DNA of 57,354 bases from positions 1-57,354 of the forward strand of contig JAUSDY010000012.1 in the NCBI GenBank assembly GCA_030650395.1. Direction: 5' to 3'. The notes under the pieces were generated by a model. The model made no database searches. It saw nothing but the letters and a program-made list of their open reading frames with translations, and was not told the origin of the DNA. The position numbers were made by a program, and so were the translations under genes. This stretch comes from Acidobacteriota bacterium. GTDB taxonomy: Bacteria; Acidobacteriota; Vicinamibacteria; Vicinamibacterales; UBA2999. This document shows, piece by piece, positions 57,125 to 57,354 of the stretch (the stretch's first letter is position 1; each line of letters begins with the position of its first letter).

Positions 57125-57354
57125 CTACTGAAGGCGTTCAGGGCCGCGGGAACGCGCGAGCCACCACGCGACCCAAGCCAGTGCGCAACCATACAGCACA
57201 TCGACGATGTAATGCTGCTTCACGAACACCGTCGAGACGCTGATGCCCGCGGCCAAGACACCGAGGCCGACCCGGGATCTGCGGGACACCTGCGACGCAA
57301 AGACCGCGAGCCAACTCAAGGCCACATGGAGGCTCGGAAAATGGTTGTAGGGCT
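57125..57354 (-). CDS. PAP2-family membrane phosphatase, partial
   Basis: The frame enters from the right edge and reads PYNHFPSLHVALSWLAVFASQVSRR, then AAGISVSTVFVKQHYIVDVLYGCALAWVAWWLA. PSLH and the following VKQHYIVDVLYG are the second and third PAP2 motifs with both catalytic His residues and the Asp. Two membrane helices are visible. The N-terminal part is outside the window. It should dephosphorylate a lipid or undecaprenyl-type phosphate at the membrane surface. Confidence 0.88.
   Translation of the reverse strand, partial: PYNHFPSLHVALSWLAVFASQVSRRSRVGLGVLAAGISVSTVFVKQHYIVDVLYGCALAWVAWWLARSRGPERLQ

Noticed and set aside
1-57354. tRNA or rRNA genes
   Set aside because: No cloverleaf with GTTCRANNC and CCA-type ends and no rRNA signature was seen by eye on either strand; a covariance search could still find one.

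Overview
The window is one stretch of high-GC chromosome from an uncultured-type bacterium. Its gene content points to Acidobacteriota, probably the Vicinamibacteria group. The clues are five Hanks-type Ser/Thr kinases carrying TolB-like propeller or TPR sensor parts, many secreted beta-lactamase-fold hydrolases, a bacterial tricorn protease, a PF20091-type hydrolase, and many genes with a -10 box almost touching the start codon. That taxonomic call is inference from family content; there is no rRNA or tRNA gene here.

Layout, left to right. 1-1325: 5' part of a group II intron with a broken reverse transcriptase, reading leftwards off the edge. 1392-9737: gamma-glutamyltransferase, a small secreted lectin-like protein, and two tandem receptor-like kinases on the minus strand, the distal one frameshifted near its end. 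9811-12411: a VapBC toxin-antitoxin pair, an SGNH-hydrolase remnant, a four-helix-bundle protein and a secreted protein of unknown function. 12451-19667: a molybdo/tungsto-enzyme island with MobA, an aldehyde ferredoxin oxidoreductase behind a MoaD-like sulfur carrier, and a divergent NAD-dependent formate dehydrogenase made of a NuoE-NuoF fusion and a large catalytic subunit. 19690-25756: two small proteins, an amidohydrolase, phosphatidylserine synthase, a membrane protein/ECF sigma/anti-sigma operon and a TPM-domain protein. 25945-29846: cytochrome c-like protein, creatininase-family protein, serine-hydrolase lipoprotein and a truncated PIN domain. 29880-35903: two paralogous soluble kinases with TolB-like and TPR parts, separated by a fossil kinase start and a double-hairpin insertion. 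35923-46214: secreted hydrolase, metallo-beta-lactamase, PQQ-type propeller protein, serine hydrolase, a third receptor-like kinase, GNAT acetyltransferase and DEAD-box helicase. 46484-57354: a dead PQQ alcohol dehydrogenase, a tannase-like/beta-lactamase fusion, an epimerase, a tricorn-type protease, an NHL-propeller protein and the end of a PAP2 phosphatase.

Two things cut across the window. First, many genes end in an element built from short repeated words (GGTGCGTAC, GGTGCCAAG, AACTTTCA, AATAACG, GCAGAGT, GCAGATGAC and others). It starts at or within a few bases of the stop codon, often folds into a long hairpin, and at several genes runs into the annotated reading frame. Second, at least seven genes of different function have a -10-like hexamer followed by exactly 6 nt and the start codon, which implies leaderless mRNAs. 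Four kinase-type or hydrolase starts share a stronger TATAAT box, and a small autoregulated-looking promoter sits on vapBC.

The window is also rich in gene debris: a broken reverse transcriptase, half an SGNH hydrolase, half a PIN domain, a kinase N-terminus, a hydrolase tail fragment, a frameshifted kinase end and a deleted PQQ dehydrogenase. Together these suggest active duplication and decay. The most coherent metabolic story is the MobA/AOR/MoaD/formate dehydrogenase island.
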